Counted from the first letter of the stretch, positions 16,562-25,776 are shown. The stretch: DNA of 64,000 nt from JABWBR01 sp036741235 (GCA_036741235.1 DAINSQ010000001.1:124001-188000), one strand, 5' to 3'. Notes: generated by a model from the sequence alone, not told the origin. Program-made: numbers and translations.

Positions 16562-18244
16562 TTATTCCCAAACCACTTCAGCCGATTGCGCATACCATCC
16601 TTCGAGTAGCGGAGCATAACGCTGTGCCAGTACGTTGCGTTTGATCTTCATCGTTGGCGTCAGGATGCCGTTGTCAACCGTCCATTCTTCATTCACAACG
16701 ACCACTTTACCTATCCGTTCGTAGTTGGCCAGTTCTGCGTTGACGTCCACAAGCGTTTCTTTCAGGCTTTTGCTGACTTCTTGTTGTTGGGTGTTTTTGC
16801 CGATTTCAGATAGCACTACCAATGCAACTGGTTGAGGTAGCGTGAGCCCTACCACGCAAATTTGTTCGATCAGATTGTTTTTGGCAAAACCCCATTCCAA
16901 TGGCGCAGGCACGATAAATTTGCCTTTGGCTGATTTAAAAGTATCGGCTACCCTGCCGGTAATACTGAGATACCCTTCAGCGTCGATTTCGCCCTGGTCG
17001 CCCGAGTATAGCCAGCCGTCGCGCAGCATTTCGTTGGTTTTTTCTTCATCTTTATAATATCCCATCATAAGCCAGGGGGCGCGCATTACTACTTCGCCGT
17101 TGTCAGGGTGAATGCGGATTTCCACATCGGGCAGGGGGATACCGACTGTACCCGACTTGACTTTTGCATAGGGCATCAGGGTACAGCCGCCGCAATTTTC
17201 GGTTTGGGCATAAACTTCCTGGATGACGATACCCAATTTTTTATACCAATCTTTAAGCGCGTCAGGAGTAGGCGCGGCGCCTGTCAGCATGATATTAGCC
17301 TTGCTGAGGCCAAGGCCGGATTTAATCTTATTTTTGATCATGCCTGATACGATGGGGATTTTGAGTAACATGTCCAGTTTATTTTGAGGGAGTCGCTCCA
17401 GAATACCGAGCTGAAACTTCGACCAGATACGCGGCACAGCCATAAAAAGCGTGGGTTGGGCGGCGCGCAGGTTTTGGGCAAAAGTGTCGAGGGATTCGGC
17501 AAAAAAGATAGTCCCTCCGGTGAGTATACCTGCCATTTCTACAATAATGCGTTCTGCAATGTGATTGAGCGGCAGATAGGAGAAAAATCGGTGTTCGCTG
17601 CCCTGAAAAAGCTTGAGTACATTGTGCCTGCGCTCCATTTCCATCAGGGCCGAAGGCGCGTAATAGTCGAGCATTACGCCTTTTGGGGTGCCGGTAGTGC
17701 CCGAGGTAAAAAGGATTGTCCACAAATTTCGGATATCGGGTTTGGGATTGCCCTCAAGGGGGGCAAAATGGGCGATCAAATCGTCCCACTGATAACCTTC
17801 CGATACCAAAGCATTACCGGGATAATGCGGAAAAGCGATGATGGGCACATCGGCGGGGATGCCCGGTTTCATATGTTCCCAGTTGTCGAGTTTACCTACA
17901 AAAATCGCTTTCACATCGCCCAGGCGAATGACCTCCTCCAGTTGTGTTGCGGAGAGGGTTGGATAAAAAGGTACGGAAACATAACCGCCTATCATGAGGG
18001 CCAGGTCGGCGAGTATCCAGTGGTAGCAATTTTTGGATACCAGCCCGATATGGTCGCCCGGTTGGTATCCCATATCTTTGAGTGCGGCAGCTATCCGGCG
18101 GCTGATCTGACCGGCTTCTGCCCAGGAGATCGTGGTCCAGCTATTACCGGTCGGTTGGCGCAGGAAAGGGGCGTTGGGTTTTTCAACTTCCCACTGATAA
18201 AACAGCTCTAAGGCTGAACGCAAGGGTGAAGTAGCAATCGTCAT
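16562..18244 (-). CDS. long-chain acyl-CoA synthetase (AMP-forming)
   Basis: A 560-residue ANL-superfamily ligase. The ATP-binding P-loop ILFTSGTTGTPKGVML is near residue 180, FSYLPLNHIAER near 225, and the adenylate-binding IQEVYAQTENCGGCT near 345. GWLYSGDQGEIDAEGYLSITGRVADTFKSAKGKFIVP, near 420-460, is the hinge, and the C-terminal Lys sits in PTMKIKRN. It activates a fatty or branched acid to acyl-CoA through an acyl-AMP. The sequence resembles FACL/FadD15-type bacterial enzymes. It lies between two SDR genes. A weak palindrome (18265-18278) lies in the 60-bp gap upstream. Confidence 0.92.
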   Translation of the reverse strand: MTIATSPLRSALELFYQWEVEKPNAPFLRQPTGNSWTTISWAEAGQISRRIAAALKDMGYQPGDHIGLVSKNCYHWILADLALMIGGYVSVPFYPTLSATQLEEVIRLGDVKAIFVGKLDNWEHMKPGIPADVPIIAFPHYPGNALVSEGYQWDDLIAHFAPLEGNPKPDIRNLWTILFTSGTTGTPKGVMLDYYAPSALMEMERRHNVLKLFQGSEHRFFSYLPLNHIAERIIVEMAGILTGGTIFFAESLDTFAQNLRAAQPTLFMAVPRIWSKFQLGILERLPQNKLDMLLKIPIVSGMIKNKIKSGLGLSKANIMLTGAAPTPDALKDWYKKLGIVIQEVYAQTENCGGCTLMPYAKVKSGTVGIPLPDVEIRIHPDNGEVVMRAPWLMMGYYKDEEKTNEMLRDGWLYSGDQGEIDAEGYLSITGRVADTFKSAKGKFIVPAPLEWGFAKNNLIEQICVVGLTLPQPVALVVLSEIGKNTQQQEVSKSLKETLVDVNAELANYERIGKVVVVNEEWTVDNGILTPTMKIKRNVLAQRYAPLLEGWYAQSAEVVWE

Positions 18245-18304
18245 AGTGCAAACAGGGTTAGGTGTTGATCTGAATCAAGCTGATAAAGATAAAAAATATT
18301 GGAC

Positions 18305-19075
18305 TTATACCTCAAACATATTGCCCCAGAGGCGTTGACCGCCATCCACATACACTGTTTCGCCGGTGATATAACCGGCCATTGGGCTAGCCAGGAACAA
18401 AGAAAGCCAGGCCACCTCATCAACGGCGCCCAGTCTTTTCATAGGTATCGTTCGGGCGATACCATCGACCAGCTCTGGCGGGTAATTTTCCAGTCCAGAA
18501 CTTTGTATGATACCCGGCGCCACGGCATTAACGCGGATATGGTATTTGCTCCACTCCACGGCCAGTGATTTGGTGAGGTTGTCAACCCCTGCCCTGGCAG
18601 CCCCGGTATGGGCCATGCCTGGAAATCCGCGGTATATATTGACAATAATATTCACGATAGCGCCGGATTGTTGGGGGATAAAAAAGGTTTTGGCCATGGT
18701 TTGGGTTACGTACCAAGTGCCGTTAAGGTTGTTGTTAATCACGGCATTCCAGCCTTTTTCGGTAATATCTTCGGCCAGGGCGGGAAATTGACCGCCGGCG
18801 TTGTTAAACAGCAGGTCGAGCCGCTGATCTTTGGCTTTAATCATATCGGCAAGCTTTTGAATATCTTCCGTGTTGCGGATATCGCACACAGCGTATTCAC
18901 AAGGGCCGATTTCGTTGAGCCGGGCGGCGGCTTTTACCAGTTTTTCTTCTTTACGGGAAGCGATATACACCTTAGCGCCCAACAGCAGTAATTGTTGGGC
19001 TATTGCATATCCGATGCCTGTGGCGCCACCCGTGACGAGAGCGATTTTGTTTTTAAAGAGATCAGGTTTAAACAT
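18305..19075 (-). CDS. SDR of the peroxisomal trans-2-enoyl-CoA reductase (PECR) type
   Basis: A 256-residue SDR with VTGGATGIGYAIAQQLLLLGA near residues 14-34 and LFNNAGGQFPA near 90. In place of the YxxxK box the sequence is GAIVNIIVNIYRGFPGMAHT then GAARAGVDNLTKSLAVEW, as in mammalian PECR and 2,4-dienoyl-CoA reductases. GYITGETVYVDGGQRLWG closes the fold. The resemblance points to NADPH-dependent reduction of an unsaturated acyl-CoA double bond, which fits unsaturated or isoprenoid acyl chains. The frame extends to 19135, but MFKPDLFKNKIALVTGG at 19075 gives the normal N-terminus. It is the first gene of a leftward operon, divergent from the MFS gene. Confidence 0.85.
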   Translation of the reverse strand: MFKPDLFKNKIALVTGGATGIGYAIAQQLLLLGAKVYIASRKEEKLVKAAARLNEIGPCEYAVCDIRNTEDIQKLADMIKAKDQRLDLLFNNAGGQFPALAEDITEKGWNAVINNNLNGTWYVTQTMAKTFFIPQQSGAIVNIIVNIYRGFPGMAHTGAARAGVDNLTKSLAVEWSKYHIRVNAVAPGIIQSSGLENYPPELVDGIARTIPMKRLGAVDEVAWLSLFLASPMAGYITGETVYVDGGQRLWGNMFEV

Positions 19076-19099
19076 CGTTATAGTATTTTTAATAAGCAT

Positions 19100-19107
19100 T
19101 AGCTTTG
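19100..19107 (+). promoter_or_regulatory. -7 promoter element of the MFS gene
   Basis: TAGCTTTG matches TAnnTTTG, 30 bp before the ATG at 19138. There is no clear TTG at -33. The TTG inside this element is the only reason the open frame could be extended upstream to 19105. Confidence 0.45.
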
Positions 19108-19137
19108 CAGGCCCTGGCCGCTTCAAAAATAGCATTT

Positions 19138-20289
19138 ATGATTGGCAGTCTAAGGCGTTATCCGGCTATTTCACCCCGAATTGCCATCGGGTGTATATTC
19201 ATGATATTAAGCCTTCAGTATGGCGGCTGGGTAGCGCGTATCGCGGAAGTTCAACTGGCATTAGCGCTTAACAAGACCCAGTTAGGATTTGCCTTGTTTG
19301 GGATGTCTATAGGCGCCATTGCCATGACCGTTCTTTCCGGGGCGATGCTTAGCCGCATTTCTGCTGGATGGGCAACCGTTATTAGTACGCTACTGTACTG
19401 TGTTATAATGATGATGCCGGCCTTTGCCTGGAACCAGTTTTCACTTACGTTAGCATTAGTGGCTTTGGGAATCGGCAACGGTTTCATGAATGTATCGATG
19501 AATGCCGCAGCAGCGGTTGCCGAGGCCAATTACGGGATTAGGGTAATGCCTTTTGCACATGCTATGTACAGCACCGGTTTGGTATTGGGCGCGTTAATAG
19601 CTGTAATGCTAACCAGTTTAGGTATTTCTATTGAGATCCATCTCATATTGCTGGCCATTTTGTCAATTATTGCCACCATTCTTTTCTTGAATCCGGTGTT
19701 ATTGGCATTGCCGCACCGCCGTTTGTCTACCAGGCGCGTTTTTACGTTGCCGCCGCGCGCTTTGATTGTACTATCAGCTATGAGCGGTTGTTTCATATTG
19801 GGAGAAGGGGCTATGGCAGATTGGAGCAGCGTTTTTCTCAAGTCGGAGATGGGGGTACCGTCATCAGTAGCCGGTTTGGGGTTTGCAGGATTCGGGGCAT
19901 TTATGGCATTGGGGCGGTTTAATTCCGACAGGTTAAGAGGTTGGTTAGGCGTAAGGCGTCTTATATTGGCAGGCGCCGGAGTCGCAGTTGCCGGTTTATT
20001 ACTGGTGGCAAGCGCTTCTGTTTTATGGGTGGCATTAGTGGGTTTTGCTTTTGTAGGACTGGGGTTGTCGGCTATCGTGCCTATTATTTTTGCAGCTTCT
20101 GCCAGTCAGGAAGGCGTAACGGCCGGGGTTGGCATTGCTGCTGTGTCAACTACGGGCCAGTTAACCCAATTGCTTGGCCGACCTGTCATAGGCGCGCTTG
20201 GCGACCAATATGGATTGGAAGCCGGGTTAGCGCTGATCTCCCTGGCACTTTTGCTGGGAGCCGCATTAGCATATCGCGTTAAATGGTGA
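19138..20289 (+). CDS. major facilitator superfamily transporter (YbjJ-like)
   Basis: A 383-residue protein with about 12 hydrophobic segments and the MFS layout. LSGAMLSRISAGWATVIS after TM2 corresponds to the loop 2-3 signature region, and RFNSDRLRGWLGVRRL is its second-half repeat. GIGNGFMNVSMNAAAAVAE resembles the YbjJ/fucose-permease-like subgroup. The substrate is unknown. It is the only plus-strand gene within the catabolic region and diverges from the SDR/acyl-CoA synthetase operon, so import of that operon's substrate or export of a product is possible. Its stop codon abuts the stop of the convergent small gene at 20290 with no gap. Confidence 0.8.
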   Translation: MIGSLRRYPAISPRIAIGCIFMILSLQYGGWVARIAEVQLALALNKTQLGFALFGMSIGAIAMTVLSGAMLSRISAGWATVISTLLYCVIMMMPAFAWNQFSLTLALVALGIGNGFMNVSMNAAAAVAEANYGIRVMPFAHAMYSTGLVLGALIAVMLTSLGISIEIHLILLAILSIIATILFLNPVLLALPHRRLSTRRVFTLPPRALIVLSAMSGCFILGEGAMADWSSVFLKSEMGVPSSVAGLGFAGFGAFMALGRFNSDRLRGWLGVRRLILAGAGVAVAGLLLVASASVLWVALVGFAFVGLGLSAIVPIIFAASASQEGVTAGVGIAAVSTTGQLTQLLGRPVIGALGDQYGLEAGLALISLALLLGAALAYRVKW

Positions 20290-20628
20290 TTACTGTATAA
20301 TTTTATCCAGTAGGTGACTGATGGCGTGTTCGAATTTTGAAAAATTATTATCGCTTTCAAAAATACCGGTCAAAGCGGCCAATATTTGTTTTTTGCCATC
20401 TTCTCCAGGGAAAAAGCGATCGCGCAAAGCTACTATTGTATTGATTGATTCGTAATCAGACAAGGTTGAAAAATAGGCTTTTACTTCGTCGCAGGTTGCA
20501 GCTCCGGCATGATCTTTCATATAAGAAAGTTCTAACTGGTTGATTTCGGCATCGATATTAGCGCCGTACAACATGATCAGCGCCAGATAGTGATTGGCCG
20601 TCCAGTTCTGCGTTGAAGTATTTGGCAT
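20290..20628 (-). CDS. small hypothetical protein
   Basis: A 112-residue soluble, mostly alpha-helical protein that I do not recognise. It starts MPNTSTQNWTANHYLALIML and contains NIDAEINQLELSYMKDHAG, which loosely resembles the acidic helix of TerB-like proteins; that similarity is weak. The ATG at 20628 is preferred to the upstream 20676, which adds a basic stretch lacking a domain. It follows the BKACE gene by 59 bp as the apparent last gene of the carboxylase operon. Confidence 0.55.
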   Translation of the reverse strand: MPNTSTQNWTANHYLALIMLYGANIDAEINQLELSYMKDHAGAATCDEVKAYFSTLSDYESINTIVALRDRFFPGEDGKKQILAALTGIFESDNNFSKFEHAISHLLDKIIQ

Positions 20629-20687
20629 GGCAACCTGTTTTTTTGTGCTAATAAAATGCGGGGTCAAGATAGGCAATAAAACACATG

Positions 20688-21554
20688 TTACACACGAACT
20701 TGCGCCGGAAGTTGCAATATTACCCTGGCCTCCGCGATAGTTGCCGCTTCCCGGCCGATGATGCGTGCTAATTTAACGGCTTCTTCCACACAGGCGCCGT
20801 TGGAATTGGCCAGTTCGCCGTTGGGAAGGTAGAGGTTGTCTTCGAGCCCAACCCTGATATTGCCCCCCATGGTGAGGCCGGCGGCAATCATTCTCCACTG
20901 TTTATTGCCTATTCCGATAACTTGCCAGTGCGAATTGGCCGGCAATTGGCTTACCTGGTGCACCAGATTTTGGGTTGTGGCTGGAATGCCGCCCAATACG
21001 CCCATAATCAGGCTAAATTGGTAGGGCGGTTGTAATAAACCCATGTCAATCAAAGGTATAGCATTATTGATGTGCCCGGTGTCAAAACATTCCATTTCAG
21101 GTCGCGTGCCGGCGGCCAGCATATGTTCCAGGAAAAAAGCAATATCGCCGAAAGGATTGGCAAATACATGGTCGTGGTAGAAAGTTTTATTTTTTGAAGA
21201 ATAGATGGCATAATTCATCGAGCCCATGTTGAGCGCTGCCATATCGGGTTTTAAGGCAGTAATGTGGTGAATGCGCATTTCGCGGGGAATACCTACAGCG
21301 CCGGTAGAATAGTTAATAATAGCCTCAGGGCATCGTTCGCGCACAGCTTGATCGATGCGTGAGTAAGTTTCTACATCGAAGGCCGGAAAACCGCTATCCT
21401 GGCGGGCATGGATGTGCAAAACGGCAGCGCCGGCATCTACCGCTCTACGACCCTCTTCCGCTATTTCTTCAGGCGTGTAAGGTATATAAGGCGATTGCTT
21501 GCGGGTAGCCAATACGCCGGTGAGCGCTGCAGAGATGATAATTTTTTGATTCAT
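20688..21554 (-). CDS. beta-keto acid cleavage enzyme (BKACE, DUF849)
   Basis: A 288-residue TIM-barrel protein of the BKACE family (prototype Kce, 3-keto-5-aminohexanoate cleavage enzyme). Members react a beta-keto acid with acetyl-CoA to give acetoacetate and a new CoA ester. Visible features are the Zn-binding AAVLHIHARQDSG (His near 47 and 49), INYSTGAVG, PDMAALNMGSMN, MECFDTGHINNAI, FSLIMGVLGGIPATTQNL and VGLEDNLYLPNGELANSN, the last with the conserved Glu ligand. The substrate differs widely across the family and cannot be told here. Set behind a carboxylase and an enoyl-CoA hydratase, it may do the chain-shortening step that HMG-CoA lyase does in leucine breakdown. Confidence 0.88.
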   Translation of the reverse strand: MNQKIIISAALTGVLATRKQSPYIPYTPEEIAEEGRRAVDAGAAVLHIHARQDSGFPAFDVETYSRIDQAVRERCPEAIINYSTGAVGIPREMRIHHITALKPDMAALNMGSMNYAIYSSKNKTFYHDHVFANPFGDIAFFLEHMLAAGTRPEMECFDTGHINNAIPLIDMGLLQPPYQFSLIMGVLGGIPATTQNLVHQVSQLPANSHWQVIGIGNKQWRMIAAGLTMGGNIRVGLEDNLYLPNGELANSNGACVEEAVKLARIIGREAATIAEARVILQLPAQVRV

Positions 21555-21572
21555 GATTACAATTATAAATGA

Positions 21573-22394
21573 CTACTGACCTTTCCATTCGGGTTTTCGC
21601 TTTTCGCGAAAAGCCGTCAGCCCTTCGGCGGCATCTTCTGTTTCCAGCGTGCGCATGAGCATGCTGTGCAGATAGCGGTGCATGCCGTCCATGGTTTTTT
21701 GTCGCAAAAAATCGTGCGCCTCCAAGCCAAGTCGAATAGCTGATGGTGAATTGGACAAAATATCGCGCAGAATTTTGCCGATTTCTCCATCTATAGTTTC
21801 CTGGATGGCCACGTGGGTCACCAATCCCAATTCCAGCGCCTCTTCAACCGGCAAGTTATAACCCCTGATACACCAGTCGAGTACCTTGCGGGTGGGCATT
21901 ACTTCGAGCAGACTCGCCATGACCTGGAAAGGAAAAAGGCCCCTTTTTGTTTCCGGCAGCTCCAGTTTTATATCGTTACAGGCTACTACGTACGTACATC
22001 CAGCCAAAATAAGAAAGCCGCCGGCGTAAACATCGCCTTCAACCTGAGCAATTGAAGGTTTATGGAGGTGGTGAAACAGTTCAGCGAGCAAAATATCGCC
22101 ATCGGGAGCGGGTATGGTTGAAGGCCGATCTTCGGCCATACCCATCATGGCGCTGAGATCGGCGCCCGAGCAGAACACGTTGCCTTTTGCGCGTATCAAT
22201 ACTGCCCATATGTGGCGGTGTTGAGCGGCATAACAAAGCGCATAGGCCAGCTCATTAAGCATGACGGGGTTGAGGGCATTTTTCTTTTCCGGCCTGTTGA
22301 GTGTTATTCGCAATACGTTTTCCCTTTCTTCTACCTCCAAATAGCCGAAAGTTTGCTTGTCAAGCAATGCCGTTTGCTCTTTTGAATATACCAT
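21573..22394 (-). CDS. enoyl-CoA hydratase/isomerase family protein
   Basis: A 273-residue crotonase-fold protein. LRITLNRPEKKNALNPVML is near residue 28 and NVFCSGADLSAMMGMA near 70 (oxyanion hole). KPSIAQVEGDVYAGGFLILAGCTYVVACND near 115 carries the second oxyanion-hole Gly, and ELPETKRGLFPFQVM the region of the catalytic Glu pair; Lys-Arg-Gly replaces part of the usual motif. A hydratase for an unsaturated, possibly carboxylated, acyl-CoA fits the neighbours, as LiuC and AtuE do. A TTG at 22415 would overlap the carboxylase stop. The ATG at 22394, 17 bp after that stop, is preferred. Confidence 0.85.
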   Translation of the reverse strand: MVYSKEQTALLDKQTFGYLEVEERENVLRITLNRPEKKNALNPVMLNELAYALCYAAQHRHIWAVLIRAKGNVFCSGADLSAMMGMAEDRPSTIPAPDGDILLAELFHHLHKPSIAQVEGDVYAGGFLILAGCTYVVACNDIKLELPETKRGLFPFQVMASLLEVMPTRKVLDWCIRGYNLPVEEALELGLVTHVAIQETIDGEIGKILRDILSNSPSAIRLGLEAHDFLRQKTMDGMHRYLHSMLMRTLETEDAAEGLTAFREKRKPEWKGQ

Positions 22395-22411
22395 GATTTC
22401 CCTTTTTTGTG

Positions 22412-24397
22412 TCAATTGACTTGGGTTGCTGTGGTTTTTATTTTTAATAAAATTGCCCCGGCAGCTACATGTTGCCCGGCATTGACATACACCTCTTCGA
22501 CCTCGCCATCGGCATCAGCGACGATAGTGTTTTCCATTTTCATAGAGACTAATATAAGCAAATTTTCGCCTGGTTTTACTTTTTGTCCAGGTTCAACCAA
22601 GACTTTTAGTATTTCTCCAGGCATAGGCGAACTGTAGCCGCCTTGTTCCGTTTCAACGGCGCCCTCCGGAAATCGAGGTAGGGCCTGCGCTATGAGTTGG
22701 CCTAAACCGGGATAGTGCAGAAAATACCAATCGTGTTGTTGTGCAATGTCAAAGTACAATTGCATACCATTGATTTCCATCCTTAAGTCGTTGTCGCTTG
22801 CCTTAATTAATCGAACATCGTAGTGTTGTTGGTCAATACGGCATGACAATACCCCTGACTGGCTGTAGCGATAATAAACGCAGATATCGGATGTAACAAC
22901 TCGAAATTCAGCCTTTTGATCCTGAAAAAAGTTATTGCGCCATCCAGACGGTATTGGTTTTAGCAACGGCTGTGATTGACGTTGTTGCTGCCAGTTGTAT
23001 ACCGTTAATGCCAAAGCGGCGTGATGCAAAACCTCCGCAGGATAATCATACAAATCGTTTAAATCCAGCGATGTTTCGATAAACCGGGTAGTATACTCTC
23101 CGTTCCTGACATCGGCGTGGTCGATGAGTCGTCTGAGAAAAGGCAGGTTAGTGGTCAATCCGAGGCATACAAGCTTGCCCAGGGCATACGACATTCGCTG
23201 AAAAGCCGCTGCTCTGTCAGGAGCAAAAGCAATGATCTTGGCGATCATGGGGTCGTAATAAATCGAAATATCGGCCCTGTCGGTTACCGCAGATTCATAG
23301 CGCAATCCTTCGAGTATGGGGGGTATCCACCTTAGCACACGGCCCGCTACGGGCAGAAAGTTGTTGCGGGCGTCTTCTGCATAAAGGCGGCATTCGAGGG
23401 CATAACCGTGGGCAACCACATCTTCTTGGCTGATCGGCAGTTTTTTTCCAGCGGCGACCTCAATTTGCAGTTGAACCAGGTCGAGTCCGGTAACGGCCTC
23501 TGTTACCGGGTGTTCTACTTGAAGGCGAGTATTGACTTCCAGAAAATAGAATTCATCTTGCCCGACAAAGATGAACTCTACTGTGCCTGCATTGTCATAA
23601 TGCAGGGCCTTGGCTGCGTCGACGGCGGCCTGGCCCATGCGCCGGCGCAATTCGGGGGTTAACACGGGCGACGGGCTTTCTTCCATCACTTTCTGGTGAC
23701 GGCGTTGCAGGGAACACTCGCGTTCCAACAGGTGAACTACATTACCGTGGCGATCGCCGAAGATTTGAAATTCGATATGGCGGGCGTCGGGAAAGTATTT
23801 CTCTACAATAAGTTCATCGTTGCCAAAACTGCTCATTGCTTCGCGTCGGGCGGCTTCAATGGACTGGGGCAACTGATCTTCATGATAAACGATGCGCATG
23901 CCTTTGCCGCCGCCGCCTGCCGATGCTTTCAGCAACACGGGAAACCCCAGTAGCCTGGCTTCCTGCAGCAGCCGTTTCTCTGATTGGTCTTCGCCTTGGT
24001 ACCCGGGGATTGTAGGCACTCCGTGTGCAGCCATTAGTTGTTTGGCCTTTGATTTGGACCCCATTTGTTCTATGGCGTCAGGGTGAGGGCCTATAAAAAT
24101 AAAGCCTTCGGCAGCACACAAGCGGGCAAATGCGGCATTTTCAGATAGAAAGCCATAGCCGGGATGAATAGCATCAGCGCCGCCGCGCCGGGCGGCATCC
24201 AGGATGCGATGGGCTTGCAGGTAAGATGCCGAGGGCGGGCTTTCGCCAATATAGAACGCTATATCTGCCATTTGCACATAGGGCGCTTCCCTGTCGGCAT
24301 CGGAGTAAATAGCTACCGATCGTAAACCCATATTTCGGCAGGTGCGAATAATGCGCGCAGCTATTTCTCCCCGGTTAGCAATCAGAACAGTGTGCAT
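22412..24397 (-). CDS. acyl-CoA carboxylase alpha subunit (biotin carboxylase + biotin carrier)
   Basis: A 661-residue protein of methylcrotonyl/geranyl-CoA carboxylase alpha type. The biotin carboxylase domain (1 to about 445) shows IANRGEIAARIIRTCR, HPGYGFLSENAAFA, KASAGGGGKGMRIV, FGNDELIVEKYFPDARHIEFQIF and LEVNTRLQVEHPVTEAVTG. A linker domain (about 450-580) follows. The C-terminal biotinyl domain ends with SSPMPGEILKVLVEPGQKV and LVSMKMENTI, the Lys being the biotin site. It carboxylates biotin with bicarbonate and ATP and passes the carboxyl group to the beta subunit. MCC, GCC and PCC alpha subunits cannot be told apart by eye. The gap to the upstream FMO gene is 6 bp. Confidence 0.92.
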   Translation of the reverse strand: MHTVLIANRGEIAARIIRTCRNMGLRSVAIYSDADREAPYVQMADIAFYIGESPPSASYLQAHRILDAARRGGADAIHPGYGFLSENAAFARLCAAEGFIFIGPHPDAIEQMGSKSKAKQLMAAHGVPTIPGYQGEDQSEKRLLQEARLLGFPVLLKASAGGGGKGMRIVYHEDQLPQSIEAARREAMSSFGNDELIVEKYFPDARHIEFQIFGDRHGNVVHLLERECSLQRRHQKVMEESPSPVLTPELRRRMGQAAVDAAKALHYDNAGTVEFIFVGQDEFYFLEVNTRLQVEHPVTEAVTGLDLVQLQIEVAAGKKLPISQEDVVAHGYALECRLYAEDARNNFLPVAGRVLRWIPPILEGLRYESAVTDRADISIYYDPMIAKIIAFAPDRAAAFQRMSYALGKLVCLGLTTNLPFLRRLIDHADVRNGEYTTRFIETSLDLNDLYDYPAEVLHHAALALTVYNWQQQRQSQPLLKPIPSGWRNNFFQDQKAEFRVVTSDICVYYRYSQSGVLSCRIDQQHYDVRLIKASDNDLRMEINGMQLYFDIAQQHDWYFLHYPGLGQLIAQALPRFPEGAVETEQGGYSSPMPGEILKVLVEPGQKVKPGENLLILVSMKMENTIVADADGEVEEVYVNAGQHVAAGAILLKIKTTATQVN

Positions 24398-24403
24398 AGG
24401 GTC

Positions 24404-25750
24404 TTAAGTCGTTGAGGTTATGGCGTTAACCTGCTGTTGTTTGGTCTGCCATTCAGGAGCATCACGAGGAATTTGCCGGGCCACTTGCTTCAAAAACGGC
24501 TCGAAATGCACTTCAATAGCATGACGGTGTTTGCGCAGGAAAGATTTTTCAATAAAATCGCTGTCTTTTTCTGCCATTTCGCGCAAGTTGGCGGGAAGTT
24601 GCCAACGTCCCGTTACGTAGTTAGCGGCGAGTTTGGCCTGGTAATCGCTAATAGGCCAAATTGCGCCCTGGGGTTGGAAAAGCCCAATAAAAACAAGCGT
24701 TGGATGGTCGGGGTGAAACATACGCAGATAAAGCGGCACCCGGTAAGCATCTTCGTAATTGATAAAATCCTTATCGAAAAATGGAAGCGCAATTTTATAA
24801 CCGGTGGCGGCTATGATAGCATCGTATTCTTCTGAAATTCCATCAGTAAAAGTCACGGTTTTCCCTTCAACTTTGGCGATACCTTTTCGGGGATGCACTT
24901 TGCCGTGCCTGATCTTGTAAAGCAGCTCCGAGTTCATAGTGGGATGGTCTTTGGTAATGGGGAAATCGGGTTCCTGCAAGCCGTAATCCCGATATTTGCC
25001 CACGTTTATTATGAGTGCCAGTTTACGGATCCAATTGACCAGGCTTTCAGGCAGCCACAGTATATTGGCATTGTACAGATCGGTGGGTTTGCCAAAAAAG
25101 AATTTAGGGATAATATAATGCCCCCGGCGCATACTGATAGCGACAAACTGGGCGACTCGGCTGGTTTCTACGGCGCAATCGCAGCCCGAATTGCCGGCGC
25201 CGATTACCAGCACGCGTTGCCCGGCAAAGGGGCGGCTGGTTTTATAGTTGTGCGCATGCAGGAAATTGCCGGAATAATTACCTGGCAGCTCAGGCCAGCG
25301 CGGCACATTGTGGTGGCCGTTGGCTATAAAGAGAAAGTCAAATTCGCGAGTTTCTCCATCGTTCAATTGCAAACGCCAGCGGTTGCCGGGTATTTTTTCC
25401 ACTTTTTCCACTTTCGTGTTAAAGCGAAAATAAGGGTACAAGCCAAAATGCCGGGCATAACTGCGAAAATAGGCCAGTACTTCTTCATGCGAGGGATAGT
25501 CGGAGTAATGGTCGGGCATGGGATAATCCATAAATTCCGACATTTTTTTGCTGCTGATAATATGCGTGGTTTCGCATACGCTGGAATGCGATTCAACGGC
25601 AGAGTAAATCCAGTTGCCGCCCACGTCGCTGTTTTGATCATAGCATACTACATTAGTGACGCCGGCCTGGATAAGATTTTTTACGGCTGTGATGCCGGAA
25701 CACCCGGCCCCGATAACACAAACGGAAGGAGAAGATATTTGCTGTGACAT
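24404..25750 (-). CDS. flavin-containing monooxygenase (FMO family)
   Basis: A 448-residue class B flavoprotein monooxygenase. It shows the FAD Rossmann motif VIGAGCSGITAVKNL near residue 12, the NADP motif VLVIGAGNSGCDCAVE near 185, and between them YSGNFLHAHNYK, a match to the FMO fingerprint FxGxxxHxxxY/F. The final Y rather than W favours N/S-oxygenating FMOs over Baeyer-Villiger enzymes, although many exceptions are known. IIAATGYKIALPFF is the C-terminal ATGY motif. An FMO in the middle of a carboxylase operon is unusual. It may add oxygen to a ketone, aldehyde or isoprenoid at the start of the pathway. Confidence 0.88.
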   Translation of the reverse strand: MSQQISSPSVCVIGAGCSGITAVKNLIQAGVTNVVCYDQNSDVGGNWIYSAVESHSSVCETTHIISSKKMSEFMDYPMPDHYSDYPSHEEVLAYFRSYARHFGLYPYFRFNTKVEKVEKIPGNRWRLQLNDGETREFDFLFIANGHHNVPRWPELPGNYSGNFLHAHNYKTSRPFAGQRVLVIGAGNSGCDCAVETSRVAQFVAISMRRGHYIIPKFFFGKPTDLYNANILWLPESLVNWIRKLALIINVGKYRDYGLQEPDFPITKDHPTMNSELLYKIRHGKVHPRKGIAKVEGKTVTFTDGISEEYDAIIAATGYKIALPFFDKDFINYEDAYRVPLYLRMFHPDHPTLVFIGLFQPQGAIWPISDYQAKLAANYVTGRWQLPANLREMAEKDSDFIEKSFLRKHRHAIEVHFEPFLKQVARQIPRDAPEWQTKQQQVNAITSTT

Positions 25751-25776
25751 AGCTATAAAGTAGTTGAAGCGTGAAA

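Noticed and set aside
18265..18278. TTGATCTGAATCAA palindrome before the acyl-CoA synthetase gene as a second regulator site
   Set aside because: Only 5-bp arms and no second copy noticed; too weak to call.
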